Below are positions 43,389 to 51,430 of a stretch of 64,000 nt of DNA, one piece after another (the first letter of the stretch is position 1; every line of letters begins with the position of its first letter). Origin of the DNA: JAKACA01 sp050744865 (GTDB taxonomy: Bacteria > Actinomycetota > Acidimicrobiia > Acidimicrobiales > Bog-793); the NCBI GenBank assembly GCA_050744865.1, contig JBOGHW010000075.1, positions 41,986 to 105,985 of the forward strand, given 5' to 3'. The notes under the pieces are model-generated. The model saw only the letters and a program-made list of their open reading frames with translations, was not told the DNA's origin and did not search any database. A program made the translations under genes and the position numbers.

Positions 43389-43853
43389 CTAACCCTTGCT
43401 CCTAGCGCCTTGAGGAGGCGAGGTTTGGTCGAGGGCCCTGCGAAGGGCCTCACTCTCCTTGACCGTGAGAGTCTTGGCGAAGCTTAGGAGCGTCGTTTGG
43501 AAGTCCTCGCCGGTTCGAAATGATTCCCGCATGCCGGCAGCGGCCCGGTCGGCGCGGCTGGCGACGGCTGCGAAGACATTGCTGCTGTTCTCGGTGCGTC
43601 GTCGTAGGTCGCCTTTCCGGGAGAGGCGGGCGAGAACCGTGGCGATGGTGGTGTAGGCGTAGGTGGGGAGGGCGTCGGCGACCTCCCGGGCGGTCACTTC
43701 CTGGCCATCGGTCTTCCAGACTACGTCCATCACTTGTTGTTCGAGCTGGCCGAGTCTGGCGGCGCCCTTGCAGTGACAGTCATCACCGCACAGGCATGGA
43801 GAGCACGTGCAGTTCGGGTTGGAGCAAGTGGAGGTGGCCATCGTCACTTCCAT
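43389..43853 (-). CDS. BlaI/MecI/CopY-type repressor with cysteine-rich N-terminus
   Basis: 154 residues. The winged helix (about 35-100: LGQLEQQVMDVVWKTDGQEVTAREVADAL, then YTTIATVLARLSRKGDLRRR) is the BlaI/CopY DNA-binding domain; the C-terminal helices serve dimerisation. The N-terminal 30 residues carry seven Cys (CSNPNCTCSPCLCGDDCHC), absent from ordinary BlaI/MecI proteins and like a small metal-binding peptide. CopY repressors also use Cys to sense copper, but at the C-terminus. It is the last gene of the copA-copZ operon and probably represses it through the TACTAC dyads at 45649. An ATG five codons in (43841) is an alternative start. Confidence 0.88.
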   Translation of the reverse strand: MEVTMATSTCSNPNCTCSPCLCGDDCHCKGAARLGQLEQQVMDVVWKTDGQEVTAREVADALPTYAYTTIATVLARLSRKGDLRRRTENSSNVFAAVASRADRAAAGMRESFRTGEDFQTTLLSFAKTLTVKESEALRRALDQTSPPQGARSKG

Positions 43854-43893
43854 TCTATGGGCGAGCCGGCCCGGCTGTAATGGAGGTCCAGCG

Positions 43894-44601
43894 TCACACC
43901 ATCAGGACCAGCATGTAGGCCATGGCTACATACATGACGATGTGGCAGGCGTCCGAGAACTGGGGGGCCAACCAGGCGGGGGTCCCGGAACGCCTCACAG
44001 GTCGTTCTCCGGTGCCGGCCGGCAGTCCCGTCACGCTTGCCCCGCCGGCCATGGCGGCGACAGTCACCGGCTCGTGTAGGTGGTCCGGGCGTCCGATCCC
44101 GTCGAGCTGCCAAGGGGCTGAGGCGATCATGACGACGATCAGACACAACGTCAGAGCTGGGTCACCCGCCCCGGCACTCCGACCCGAGGACATGGACTGG
44201 CCCATGGTGGGCATGACGACTGAGCCGCTTATCGGCATTCCCAGCCAGTACATGTAGAGCATGGTGCAGGCCATGACCGCGTGGATCAGGTAGTGACGCA
44301 GATACCTGCCGGCGCTGGCGGCAAGTGACGAGCTCTCGTTGGCCCTGCCCAGGATGGCTCTGATGAAGAACCAGAGGGCCGCGCAGGCAAAGGCGATCTC
44401 CCAGAACCCGACCGGGCCAACGTTCCAGCGGGGGACGAGCATGCCCACCATGGCCAGGGCCATAAGGACGTGGCTCACTGCTATGTCCTTGCCGTCGTGT
44501 CGGTGAAGGACGAGCAGGCCGGCCAGTCGAGCCAGGTAGTAGGCGCCCACCAGCATGAGGCTGGCGGCGAAGAGGTATCCGATCCAGGACGGGAAGGGCA
44601 T
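43894..44601 (-). CDS. DUF5134 membrane protein
   Basis: 235 residues with about six membrane helices (WIGYLFAASLMLVGAYYLARL, VLMALAMVGMLV, AVMACTMLYMYWLGM, ALTLCLIVVMIASAP, ACHIVMYVAMAYMLVLMV). Met, His and Cys are frequent in and beside the helices (LHRHDGKD, MACTMLYMYWLGMP), residues that could bind Cu(I). It belongs to the actinobacterial DUF5134 family, function unknown. It starts 4 bp after the stop of the upstream membrane gene and precedes the repressor gene, hence it is part of the copper operon. Confidence 0.82.
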   Translation of the reverse strand: MPFPSWIGYLFAASLMLVGAYYLARLAGLLVLHRHDGKDIAVSHVLMALAMVGMLVPRWNVGPVGFWEIAFACAALWFFIRAILGRANESSSLAASAGRYLRHYLIHAVMACTMLYMYWLGMPISGSVVMPTMGQSMSSGRSAGAGDPALTLCLIVVMIASAPWQLDGIGRPDHLHEPVTVAAMAGGASVTGLPAGTGERPVRRSGTPAWLAPQFSDACHIVMYVAMAYMLVLMV

Positions 44602-44605
44602 GGTC

Positions 44606-45613
44606 TCAGGCCATCTGAAGTTCGGGCGTCCGAAGTACCACCATCGGTGGCTCGGGGTGTTCTTCTTCGGCCCGAACCGGGCTGAGCGGCCAGAAGGCCA
44701 GGGCCAGGATCACGAGCAGCGGACCCGAGCTCGGGTCGGTCGCTCCGCCAGGCAGGATCATCCCGAAGTTCTGAGTTACTACCCATACGGCAAGCGAGAC
44801 GACAATGGCTACCACGAGGGTCACGCGGCGGGCCAAGCAGTGCAGGTACACGCCCCCGGCGATCGCCAGGCAGATGATGGCCAAGACGACGGCTATCGAG
44901 AGCCCGTCTCCCTGGACTGCCGACGCCGCATGGCGGTCGAGGCCGGAGAGCCAGCCCGGTTCCCCTGGCTCGACCCCGCTGATCACGTCGTGGATGCCGT
45001 TGGGTGCCCGCCCTGAGCCGAGTACACACAGCAGGGAAAGGAGGGCCCAGGTCGCGGCCCACACGACGTTGGCGGCCCGTGCCCCGATGAGCTGGCCGGC
45101 AGCGGAGGGTCGGGCGTCCGACCGGCTGGCTGGCCACAGGAGCACGGCGAGCAGCCCGTAGAAGAGAACGGCTCCTGGACCGCCGGCCAGGGGAGTGCCG
45201 TTGCCGCTGAGCACACCGCCCAGACCCTCACCGAACCACCACACGGCGAGGGACCAGGCGACGGATGCCGCCAGAGCCGGCTTGAGCGTGCGCCGCCGGG
45301 AGATCCCCAGACCCAGGAAGATCTGGATGAAGGCGAAGGTGGTGTTGGCCGCCAGCGGATGGTGGCCGACGATTGTGGCATTCCAACCGATGCTGGAGGC
45401 GATCCAGCTCGGGTTGCCGGCTGCCGCCTGGTGGAGCATGCCACTGAGACCGGTTGGGCCGGCGGTGAAGAGGACGGGTTGGAGCTGCAACACGCCGTCG
45501 AGCAGCCAGATCGCACCCAGCGCGAGCTGCAGGCTCCGGGACCACCCTGGACGATGCCACTCTGTGGCTGCGGCACCGTTGGCTCCGGTGTGTGTCCGGG
45601 CGCCAGCTGTCAC
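44606..45613 (-). CDS. multi-pass membrane protein of the copper operon
   Basis: 335 residues with about seven membrane helices (SLQLALGAIWLLDGVLQLQP, TFAFIQIFLGLGI, AVLFYGLLAVLLWPA, VWAATWALLSLLCVLGSG, LSIAVVLAIICLAIAGGVYLHC, VAIVVSLAVWVVTQNFGMI). It begins with the DoxX-like pattern of a helix with LDGVLQLQP. I know such proteins only as actinobacterial hypotheticals next to DUF5134 and copper ATPases. Its start follows the tandem operator at 45649 by about 35 bp, so it may be the first gene of a second regulated transcript within the operon. Confidence 0.78.
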   Translation of the reverse strand: MTAGARTHTGANGAAATEWHRPGWSRSLQLALGAIWLLDGVLQLQPVLFTAGPTGLSGMLHQAAAGNPSWIASSIGWNATIVGHHPLAANTTFAFIQIFLGLGISRRRTLKPALAASVAWSLAVWWFGEGLGGVLSGNGTPLAGGPGAVLFYGLLAVLLWPASRSDARPSAAGQLIGARAANVVWAATWALLSLLCVLGSGRAPNGIHDVISGVEPGEPGWLSGLDRHAASAVQGDGLSIAVVLAIICLAIAGGVYLHCLARRVTLVVAIVVSLAVWVVTQNFGMILPGGATDPSSGPLLVILALAFWPLSPVRAEEEHPEPPMVVLRTPELQMA

Positions 45614-45648
45614 ACGGTCTCCTCAGCTTCTCGTGACCGTTCAAGTCC

Positions 45649-45678
45649 TACTACGATGCGTAGTACTACCTGCTGTAG
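45649..45678. promoter_or_regulatory. tandem BlaI/CopY-type operator
   Basis: TACTAC-GATGC-GTAGTA (45649-45665) is a perfect dyad. It is followed at once by TACTAC-CTGCT-GTAGGC (45664-45680), an overlapping second copy shifted 15 bp. Half-sites built on TAC/GTA match the operators used by BlaI/MecI/CopY repressors. The site lies about 35 bp before the 44606-45613 gene start, and the operon encodes such a repressor. I found no equally good copy before copA or the repressor gene. Confidence 0.7.
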
Positions 45679-45746
45679 GCGGTGTTGGTCAAGCTGTGAC
45701 CCTCTGCTGAGCCCTGCTTGGCGGCTCGGGGAGTCTGCTGGCCGGT

Positions 45747-45977
45747 TCAGTCTTCGGTCGGCCCGATGAGCGGGCTTGCTTCGTAGCCGGCGGCGACGAC
45801 AGCCGCACACAGGTCGTCCACGGAGTGTCGGGCAGGATCGAAAGTTACCGTTGCCTGGCCGGAGCCAAGGTCCACCTCGGCCTTGTCGACGCCCAAGTCC
45901 TCAACCAGCGTCTCCTCGATCAGGGCGACGCACGAGCCGCAGTGCATGCCCTTGACGCTCAATACCGCGACTGCCAT
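45747..45977 (-). CDS. copZ: copper chaperone (heavy-metal-associated domain)
   Basis: 76 residues, a single HMA domain with the metal site GMHCGSC (about residues 9-15) and the usual ferredoxin-like pattern ending CAAVVAAGYEA. It delivers Cu(I) to the CopA ATPase encoded just upstream in the operon. Start ATG 45977 follows CAGGAGAGCGAA; the frame extends upstream but has no ribosome site or conservation. Copper rather than another metal is inferred from the partner. Confidence 0.9.
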   Translation of the reverse strand: MAVAVLSVKGMHCGSCVALIEETLVEDLGVDKAEVDLGSGQATVTFDPARHSVDDLCAAVVAAGYEASPLIGPTED

Positions 45978-46103
45978 TTCGCTCTCCTGTTGGCGATAGA
46001 AGGTCGGCGCCAATCCAAGCCCGTCCGCCGTGCCACCGCCAAACCGCCCTGCCGCGTCCTCTCGCACGATCGGGTCGTGACGGTACGGGCAGGGCTGGCT
46101 GCG

Positions 46104-48500
46104 CTATCCCGGTAGTGGGACCAGGGGAAGGGGATCGTCGGCCTGGTCATCAGGGTCGAGCAGGCGAGCGATCCTGTCCTCGGTGACAAGGGAACGGGAT
46201 TGACGAATGCGGGCGCTGTTAGCCATGACGAAAGCGGACGAGAAGGCCATGGCGGCGCCGGCGATGAGAGGATTTAGCAGGCCAGCGGCGGCCAGAGGCA
46301 GAGCGACGATGTTGTAGCCGAAGGCCCAGAACAGATTGCCGCGGATCGTCCTGAGCGTGCGGCGTGCCAGTTGGACTGCGCTGGCGACCACTGCGAGGTC
46401 GTCGCGGACGATGATGAGGTCGGCTGCGTTGATGGCCACGTCAGTTCCCGAGCCGACGGCCAGGCCAAGGTCCGAGGCGGCCAGGGCAGGACCGTCATTG
46501 ATGCCGTCGCCAACTACGGCGACGGTGCAGCCCTGTTCCTGGAGTTGACGGACGATGTTGACCTTGTCTGCCGGGAGAGCCTCGGCGACCACTTCGCGGA
46601 TTCCCAGTGCGGAGGCCACACTCTGTACCGCGGCGGAGCGGTCCCCGCTCACCAACACGCAGCGCAGGCCTAGGGCGACGAGCGCTTGCACTGCTTCGGT
46701 TGCGGTGGGTCGCAGAGTGTCGGCCAGGGCGATCGCCCCGATAGGCACGCCGTCTTGGCTGACGACGACCGTAGTGTGGCCCTGCCTGTCCCAATCAGCT
46801 TGACGGGCTGCCAGGGTTCCAGCCAATGCCAGGGCCTCCGTCGACACGAGGGCGGTGCGACCCACGGTGATGACATGGCCATCGACAACGCCTCGCAAGC
46901 CCTCACCGGGAAGGGCCTCCACCTCGCCGCCGGGATCTTGGACCTCGCCTCGCTGAGTCGAAGCGTCCAGAGCATGGCGCGTGGTATCAGACCAAGCGCC
47001 GGCGGCGGCGACGATGGCGCGGGCGATGGGATGCGCCGAGTGATGTTCGAGTGCCGCAGCCCAGCTGAGCACCATTCCGGCTTCAGTGCCGTCAGCGGCG
47101 GCGACGTCGACGACTTGCATGCGCCCCTCGGTGAGGGTGCCGGTCTTGTCCAAGACGATCGTGTCGATGTGCCGGGAGCGTTCCAGGGCCTGGTAGCCCT
47201 TGAAGAAGATGCCCTGGCGGGCGCCCTCGCCGCTGGCAACCGTCAAGGCGGCGGGGGTCGCCAATCCCAGGGCACAGGGGCAGGCGATTATGAGCACCGA
47301 CAAGGCGACGTCGACGGCCCGCCCGGTGCTGTGACCGCTCAACAGCCACCCGGTCAAGGTCGCGACTGCCACGACCAACACGACCGGGACGAACACCGCC
47401 GAGATGCGGTCCGCGAGCCGCTGAGCGGCCGCTTTCTGGTTCTGAGCTTCCTCCACCAGCCGGATCATTTGCGCCAGCTGCGTGTCCGCCCCGACACGGG
47501 TTGCCCGCACGGTCAGCCGGCCGCTGAGCACGACAGCCCCGCCTATGACCTCGTCACCCGACTGCACGTCGAGGGGCAGGGACTCGCCTGTCATGGCGGT
47601 ACGGTCGACCGCCGAAGTGCCGGCCAGGACCTCACCGTCGGTGGCGATCGCCTCGCCCGGGCGGACCACGAAACGGTCGCCGACCGCCAGCTCAGAGACA
47701 GTGCGCCGGACTTCGCTGCCGTCAACTCGAAGCACGGCGACGTCTTTGGCGCCCAGAGCGGCCAGAGACCGCAGCGCGTCACCAGCTCTGCCGCGGGCCT
47801 TGGCTTCGAAATACCGTCCTGCGAGCAGAAACGTGGTCACCCCGGCTGCGATATCGAGGTAGATGCCGCCGACACTGCCGTGCCCGAGAACCCACAGCAG
47901 AGAGTGAGTGGACAGCGCCGACTGCGCGCTATCACGCCCCCGGTCTTGCCAGAACATGGCGTAGATGGACCACACCGTGGAGGCCAGAATGCCGATCGAC
48001 ACCAGCGTGTCCATGCTGGTGGCCCTGTGGCGGGCGCCGCGCAGCGCGGCTTGGTAGAAGGGCCAGGCCGCCCAGCCCACCACCGGAGCGGCGAGAGCGA
48101 GAAGAAGAATCTGCCAACCGGGAAAGCGCAAGACGGGCGCCAGCCAGAAGGCCACCGACAGGTCGCCCAGGGGCATGAAGAGGGCCAACGCCACCAACAG
48201 GCGCCGCCACAGGTAGCGCGCCCGGTCGTCGACGTCACCCCCGGCGTCAGCGGCACCTGTTCCAGTCGTCGTCTCCTGGGCGGAGTAGCCAAGGGCGGCG
48301 ATCTCATCGAGAAGGCGTTCGACGGGGACGGACGCGTCCAAGGTCACGCTGGCTCGCTCGGTGGCGAAGTTGACCCTGGCGGCGACGCCATCGAGCCGGT
48401 TCAAGCGCCGCTCGATACGGGCCGCGCAGGCTCCGCATGTCATGCCCCCGACGGCGAGGGAGACCTCACCAGGGGCGAGTCGTCCCGCAGTGAGGGTCAT
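46104..48500 (-). CDS. copA: Cu(I)-exporting P1B-type ATPase
   Basis: 798 residues. One N-terminal HMA domain (GGMTCGACAARIE, residues 18-30), eight membrane helices, and the metal-binding CPC in IIACPCALGLATP place it in P1B-1 Cu(I) pumps. The catalytic Asp is in DKTGTLTEG, the HP dipeptide in HHSAHPIA, and the hinge in VGDGINDGPALA. Length is typical. It is the first gene of the copA-copZ-membrane-membrane-repressor operon. Divergent from the gene at 48744; the 240 bp between carry a DosR-like box. Confidence 0.95.
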   Translation of the reverse strand: MTLTAGRLAPGEVSLAVGGMTCGACAARIERRLNRLDGVAARVNFATERASVTLDASVPVERLLDEIAALGYSAQETTTGTGAADAGGDVDDRARYLWRRLLVALALFMPLGDLSVAFWLAPVLRFPGWQILLLALAAPVVGWAAWPFYQAALRGARHRATSMDTLVSIGILASTVWSIYAMFWQDRGRDSAQSALSTHSLLWVLGHGSVGGIYLDIAAGVTTFLLAGRYFEAKARGRAGDALRSLAALGAKDVAVLRVDGSEVRRTVSELAVGDRFVVRPGEAIATDGEVLAGTSAVDRTAMTGESLPLDVQSGDEVIGGAVVLSGRLTVRATRVGADTQLAQMIRLVEEAQNQKAAAQRLADRISAVFVPVVLVVAVATLTGWLLSGHSTGRAVDVALSVLIIACPCALGLATPAALTVASGEGARQGIFFKGYQALERSRHIDTIVLDKTGTLTEGRMQVVDVAAADGTEAGMVLSWAAALEHHSAHPIARAIVAAAGAWSDTTRHALDASTQRGEVQDPGGEVEALPGEGLRGVVDGHVITVGRTALVSTEALALAGTLAARQADWDRQGHTTVVVSQDGVPIGAIALADTLRPTATEAVQALVALGLRCVLVSGDRSAAVQSVASALGIREVVAEALPADKVNIVRQLQEQGCTVAVVGDGINDGPALAASDLGLAVGSGTDVAINAADLIIVRDDLAVVASAVQLARRTLRTIRGNLFWAFGYNIVALPLAAAGLLNPLIAGAAMAFSSAFVMANSARIRQSRSLVTEDRIARLLDPDDQADDPLPLVPLPG

Positions 48501-48627
48501 CGGCCGAGAACGGACGGTATCGGGCGGCGACTAATCACAAGCTAGAGCAGTGTAGCGATTGACGCGCGGGCTGAGGCCGTCGTAGCCCCCGTGCTTGGCC
48601 CTTCCAGAACCGCAACTCGCCCGGAAC

Positions 48628-48643
48628 AGGGCCATCCGGCCCT
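48628..48643. promoter_or_regulatory. DevR/DosR-box-like dyad
   Basis: AGGGCC-ATCC-GGCCCT is a perfect 6-bp inverted repeat with a 4-bp spacer. It resembles the DosR box (GGGACNNNNGGCCC-type sites are common variants). It lies about 100 bp before the gene at 48744 and 128 bp from the copA start. Two similar dyads occur at 49847 and 49895. Confidence 0.6.
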
Positions 48644-48743
48644 ATTACTCGAAGCAGCAGCGGTTGATCATTGCAGTGGGTAGGAGAAGCCAGCAGATGT
48701 CCAAGATTCACAGTACCCAAGAGAACGAGGCCCCAGGTCCCAC

Positions 48744-49289
48744 ATGAGCGCCCTGAGCTCGCGCCAGCCGGTCTTCGAGGAGCGATCGAGGAGGCCGCGC
48801 CCGGTGTTCATAGCCGACTTCATCCACATCGCCGCACCATTCCCCGACGTCGCCCATGTCATGCTCCACTCACCCGATGAGTGGCTCAGCCAGCTTGGCG
48901 AGGACCCACCGAGGAACCACGAGTCTCTGCGGCGACACGATGACTCATATGTTCTGGTCATGGACGTCGGCCCCTCTTGCCGATTGGCGTCGCTGCCGGT
49001 TCACCTGACGGTCGACCGTGCTCGCTCCTCGGACGACTGCGTGATCACACCAGTGGCTTGGACATCCGACATCTGGTCGCCGCTTCTCCCAGATCTGGAG
49101 GGCGACCTGCTGCTGACCGCGCTGGACGAGGACGGCGCCGCATCCCGTCTGGGGCTTCATGGACGATACGCCGTCCCGTTGGCTGAGGTCGGAAGAGCAG
49201 TCGACAAGCTGGCGATGCATCGTGTAGCCGAGGCGACTATCAGGCGGTTCCTCCGCGAGGCGAGTGACGCGCTGTTGGCTTCAGCGTGA
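48744..49289 (+). CDS. hypothetical protein, candidate DevR-regulon member
   Basis: 181 residues, soluble, no motif I recognise. A segment SYVLVMDVGPSCRLASLPVHLTVDRARSSDDCVITPVAWTSD and a helical C-terminus (EVGRAVDKLAMHRVAEATIRRFLREASDALL) resemble SRPBCC-like folds, but this is weak. It is preceded by the dyad at 48628 and faces the PPOX gene. Third-position G/C bias supports coding. Confidence 0.68.
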   Translation: MSALSSRQPVFEERSRRPRPVFIADFIHIAAPFPDVAHVMLHSPDEWLSQLGEDPPRNHESLRRHDDSYVLVMDVGPSCRLASLPVHLTVDRARSSDDCVITPVAWTSDIWSPLLPDLEGDLLLTALDEDGAASRLGLHGRYAVPLAEVGRAVDKLAMHRVAEATIRRFLREASDALLASA

Positions 49290-49328
49290 GAGCCGGACCG
49301 GCACCGCGTGGACGTGGGACTGCGCCTT

Positions 49329-49814
49329 CTAGGCCTCGGTATTTGCTGCGCCAACAGCCGCGTCGAAGTGCTGCAGCGTCAAGGCGTTGACGACGAAGCG
49401 CCGCCCCGCCACACTGGCTACCCGCATGACGACGTAGACCTCTCCGGCATCGCTCGTGAGAGGAGTGAGCCCGGTGGAGACCGCATCGGCGAGATCCACG
49501 GGGTGGCGGACCACTTCGATCGGCCCACGCGCCGTGACGTTCCAGGCGATGGGTGGGAACGACTGTTGACTCACGAAGTCCGTCTCGAAGGCGACTTCGG
49601 CCGCGGCGATCACAGCATCCAACATCGAGCCGGGCGCAAGCCGGAAGAGGAGGTCAGCGCCATAGGCGAGAAAGTTGACGGGCCTGAGGACGACGCGCCC
49701 GTCTTCATGAAATCCCAGTCGGCCGACGCGGTCGTGCCCCAACTCGAGCAAGGTCCAGCAGTCCTTCGTTGACAGAACCTCCGAACCACGGTGATCAAAG
49801 GTCTTCGCATCCAT
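49329..49814 (-). CDS. PPOX-fold flavin/F420-binding protein
   Basis: 161 residues. LSTKDCWTLLELGHDRVGRLGFHEDGRVVLRPVNFLAYGADLLFRLAPGS is the typical opening of actinobacterial pyridoxamine 5'-phosphate oxidase-like proteins, continuing VAFETDFVSQQ and WNVTARGPIEVV. Proteins of this group are frequent members of DosR-type dormancy regulons. A dyad (49847-49866) lies 33 bp upstream of its start. The catalytic role is unknown. Confidence 0.85.
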   Translation of the reverse strand: MDAKTFDHRGSEVLSTKDCWTLLELGHDRVGRLGFHEDGRVVLRPVNFLAYGADLLFRLAPGSMLDAVIAAAEVAFETDFVSQQSFPPIAWNVTARGPIEVVRHPVDLADAVSTGLTPLTSDAGEVYVVMRVASVAGRRFVVNALTLQHFDAAVGAANTEA

Positions 49815-49846
49815 AGAGCAAACCTAAACACTTGACCGGGACGGAG

Positions 49847-49866
49847 ATAGAGCCGTTAGGCCCTAT
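49847..49866. promoter_or_regulatory. DevR/DosR-box-like dyad before the PPOX gene
   Basis: ATAGAGCC-GTTA-GGCCCTAT: 8-bp half-sites with one mismatch and a 4-bp spacer, the same geometry as the 48628 site. It is 33 bp upstream of the PPOX start on the minus strand and 140 bp from the DoxX start on the plus strand. Confidence 0.6.
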
Positions 49867-49890
49867 AGCACCGGGGAGCTGCGGCTCTCG

Positions 49891-49967
49891 ACTTGTGACT
49901 TTCGGCCCCACTCGACGGGGTCCTTCGCCTCTGTCGGCAGAACAACCAGGACCCCACAATCACAAGT
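49891..49967. promoter_or_regulatory. nested inverted repeats in the doxX leader, with a DosR-like site
   Basis: ACTTGTGA (49891-49898) pairs with TCACAAGT (49960-49967), and inside it GGGGTCC (49917-49923) pairs with GGACCCC (49949-49955). Both are perfect. The left end also contains GTGAC-TTTC-GGCCC (49895-49908), close to the DosR consensus GGGACTTTNGGCCC. The structure ends about 40 bp before the DoxX start, so it could be a transcript leader fold, a pair of operator sites, or both. Confidence 0.5.
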
Positions 49968-50006
49968 GAGGTCCGGGGGAGCCGGACCAGACAGAAGGAG
50001 AGTCCG

Positions 50007-50591
50007 ATGCAGAACACCGTTGCACTGGTCGGAGACCCGGCAGAGCGCACCACTCCTTCGGTGGTGCAGTGGCTGGCAAAGTCAAAGATCATGGCCGGCG
50101 GCTGGCTGGCGATGAGAGTCTGGCTGGGCATCATGTGGATGCAGGCTGGGTGGGCAAAGTTGTTCGGTGCTGAGAACGCCGCCTTCCTCCACAACCACGG
50201 TGCCGGCGTCGCCGGCTTCGCGGCCCACGGAGTGCCCGCCTACACCTGGTGGGGGAGCTTCCTGCACAGCTTCGTCGTCCCCAACGCAGGCTGGATCGCC
50301 GCCGTCGTGGCCTTCGGCGAGCTCGCCATCGGCCTGGGGCTGGTCCTCGGGTGCTTCACCCGTACGGCCGCCATTGCCAGCCTGGCGCTGCTGTTCACCT
50401 ACGTCATGTCCGGCACGGCAAGCGTGTGTGCCTTCTATGCGCTCTTGGCGGTCGTGATCCTGGCCACCTGGAGGACGTCCAGCTGGATCGGCGTCGACGG
50501 CTTCATCGCCGACTACCGGCAACGGCGGCACAACCGGGGCACGGTCCCAGAGGCTGGCGTGGTCGGGATCGTCGAGGCCAAGGCTGCCTAG
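50007..50591 (+). CDS. DoxX-family membrane protein
   Basis: 194 residues with four membrane helices (AMRVWLGIMWMQAGWAKLFG, AGWIAAVVAFGELAIGLGLVLG, TAAIASLALLFTYVMSG, VCAFYALLAVVILATWR). The DoxX signature of the first helix plus GELAIGLGLVLG is clear. DoxX proteins act in respiratory or redox complexes; the role here is unknown. Start ATG 50007 follows AGAAGGAGAG. The leader carries dyads that suggest control by the DevR-like regulator encoded 120 bp downstream on the other strand. Confidence 0.88.
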   Translation: MQNTVALVGDPAERTTPSVVQWLAKSKIMAGGWLAMRVWLGIMWMQAGWAKLFGAENAAFLHNHGAGVAGFAAHGVPAYTWWGSFLHSFVVPNAGWIAAVVAFGELAIGLGLVLGCFTRTAAIASLALLFTYVMSGTASVCAFYALLAVVILATWRTSSWIGVDGFIADYRQRRHNRGTVPEAGVVGIVEAKAA

Positions 50592-50710
50592 ACGGTTCGC
50601 TCCTCGGTCACGTCACAAAGCCCGCCGATGCGGTCTGCCTCGTGCAGGCCGCCTCGGCGCGTCGCGGTTGTGTTTGTTGCTCGGTGCCGGTGCAGGCCTC
50701 CGGAGCACCT

Positions 50711-51370
50711 CTAACTCTCGCGGGGAGGCGTGGGGTGCCGGACCGCATACACCGCCGCCTCGGTTCTCCTGGTCAGTCCTAGCTTGGCCAACATATTGGA
50801 GACATAGTTCTTAACCGTCTTCTCTGACAGGAACATCGCTGCCGCGATCTGTCGATTCGTTAGGCCCTGGGCGACGAAGTCCAGGATCCGCTGCTCTTGC
50901 GGCGTCAGAACGTTGCCGCGTTCCTCCTCGCGGCGGCTCTTGATCCTGTCCATCGCGCGGACGGTGAGCGCTGGATCGAGCAACGAGTGGCCTGACGCGA
51001 CCTTGCGGATGTCGCCCACGAGCTCCATGCCGCGCACCTCTTTCAGCACGTAACCGGCGGCTCCTGCCATGACTGCGTCTATGAGGGCCTCGTCGTCCGA
51101 GAACGACGTCAGCATCAAGCAAGCGACGCCGGGGTGGAGCGAACGCACTTCCCTGCACACTTCCACCCCGTTGCCGTCCGGCAAGCGGACGTCCAGCACC
51201 GCCACTCTCGGAGTGGTCTCGCCGATCCCCACGATCGCTTCGGCCGCTGTGCCGGCTTCACCGACGACCTCGATGTCGTCTTCGGACTCCAGCAGGTAGC
51301 GGAGGCCCTGACGTACCACTTCGTGATCATCAAGCAGAAACACTCGAATCTTCGTTGCCTCGTCTCCCAT
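50711..51370 (-). CDS. devR: DevR/DosR-like NarL-family response regulator
   Basis: 219 residues. The receiver domain (VFLLDDHEVVRQGLRYLLESEDD, phosphorylation Asp in VAVLDVRLPDGNG, Lys in YVLKEVRGMELV) is followed by a LuxR-type HTH (LTPQEQRILDFVAQGLTNRQIAAAMFLSEKTVKNYVSNMLAKLGLTRR). The receiver motif LDVRLPDGNG and the SEKTVKNYVSNMLAKLG recognition helix track mycobacterial DevR closely. It is encoded 60 bp downstream of its kinase on the same strand. Expected to bind GGGAC/GGCCC-type dyads such as those at 48628, 49847 and 49895. Confidence 0.88.
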   Translation of the reverse strand: MGDEATKIRVFLLDDHEVVRQGLRYLLESEDDIEVVGEAGTAAEAIVGIGETTPRVAVLDVRLPDGNGVEVCREVRSLHPGVACLMLTSFSDDEALIDAVMAGAAGYVLKEVRGMELVGDIRKVASGHSLLDPALTVRAMDRIKSRREEERGNVLTPQEQRILDFVAQGLTNRQIAAAMFLSEKTVKNYVSNMLAKLGLTRRTEAAVYAVRHPTPPRES

Positions 51371-51430
51371 GCGCCTTCCTGTCTCTTGCCCTGCTGTGCG
51401 AGTGCCTATGCCAGTATTGGCTCAGGACAC

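Noticed and set aside
46686..48545. 619-codon open frame on the plus strand
   Set aside because: Antisense to copA over its catalytic core; composition is typical of a shadow frame.
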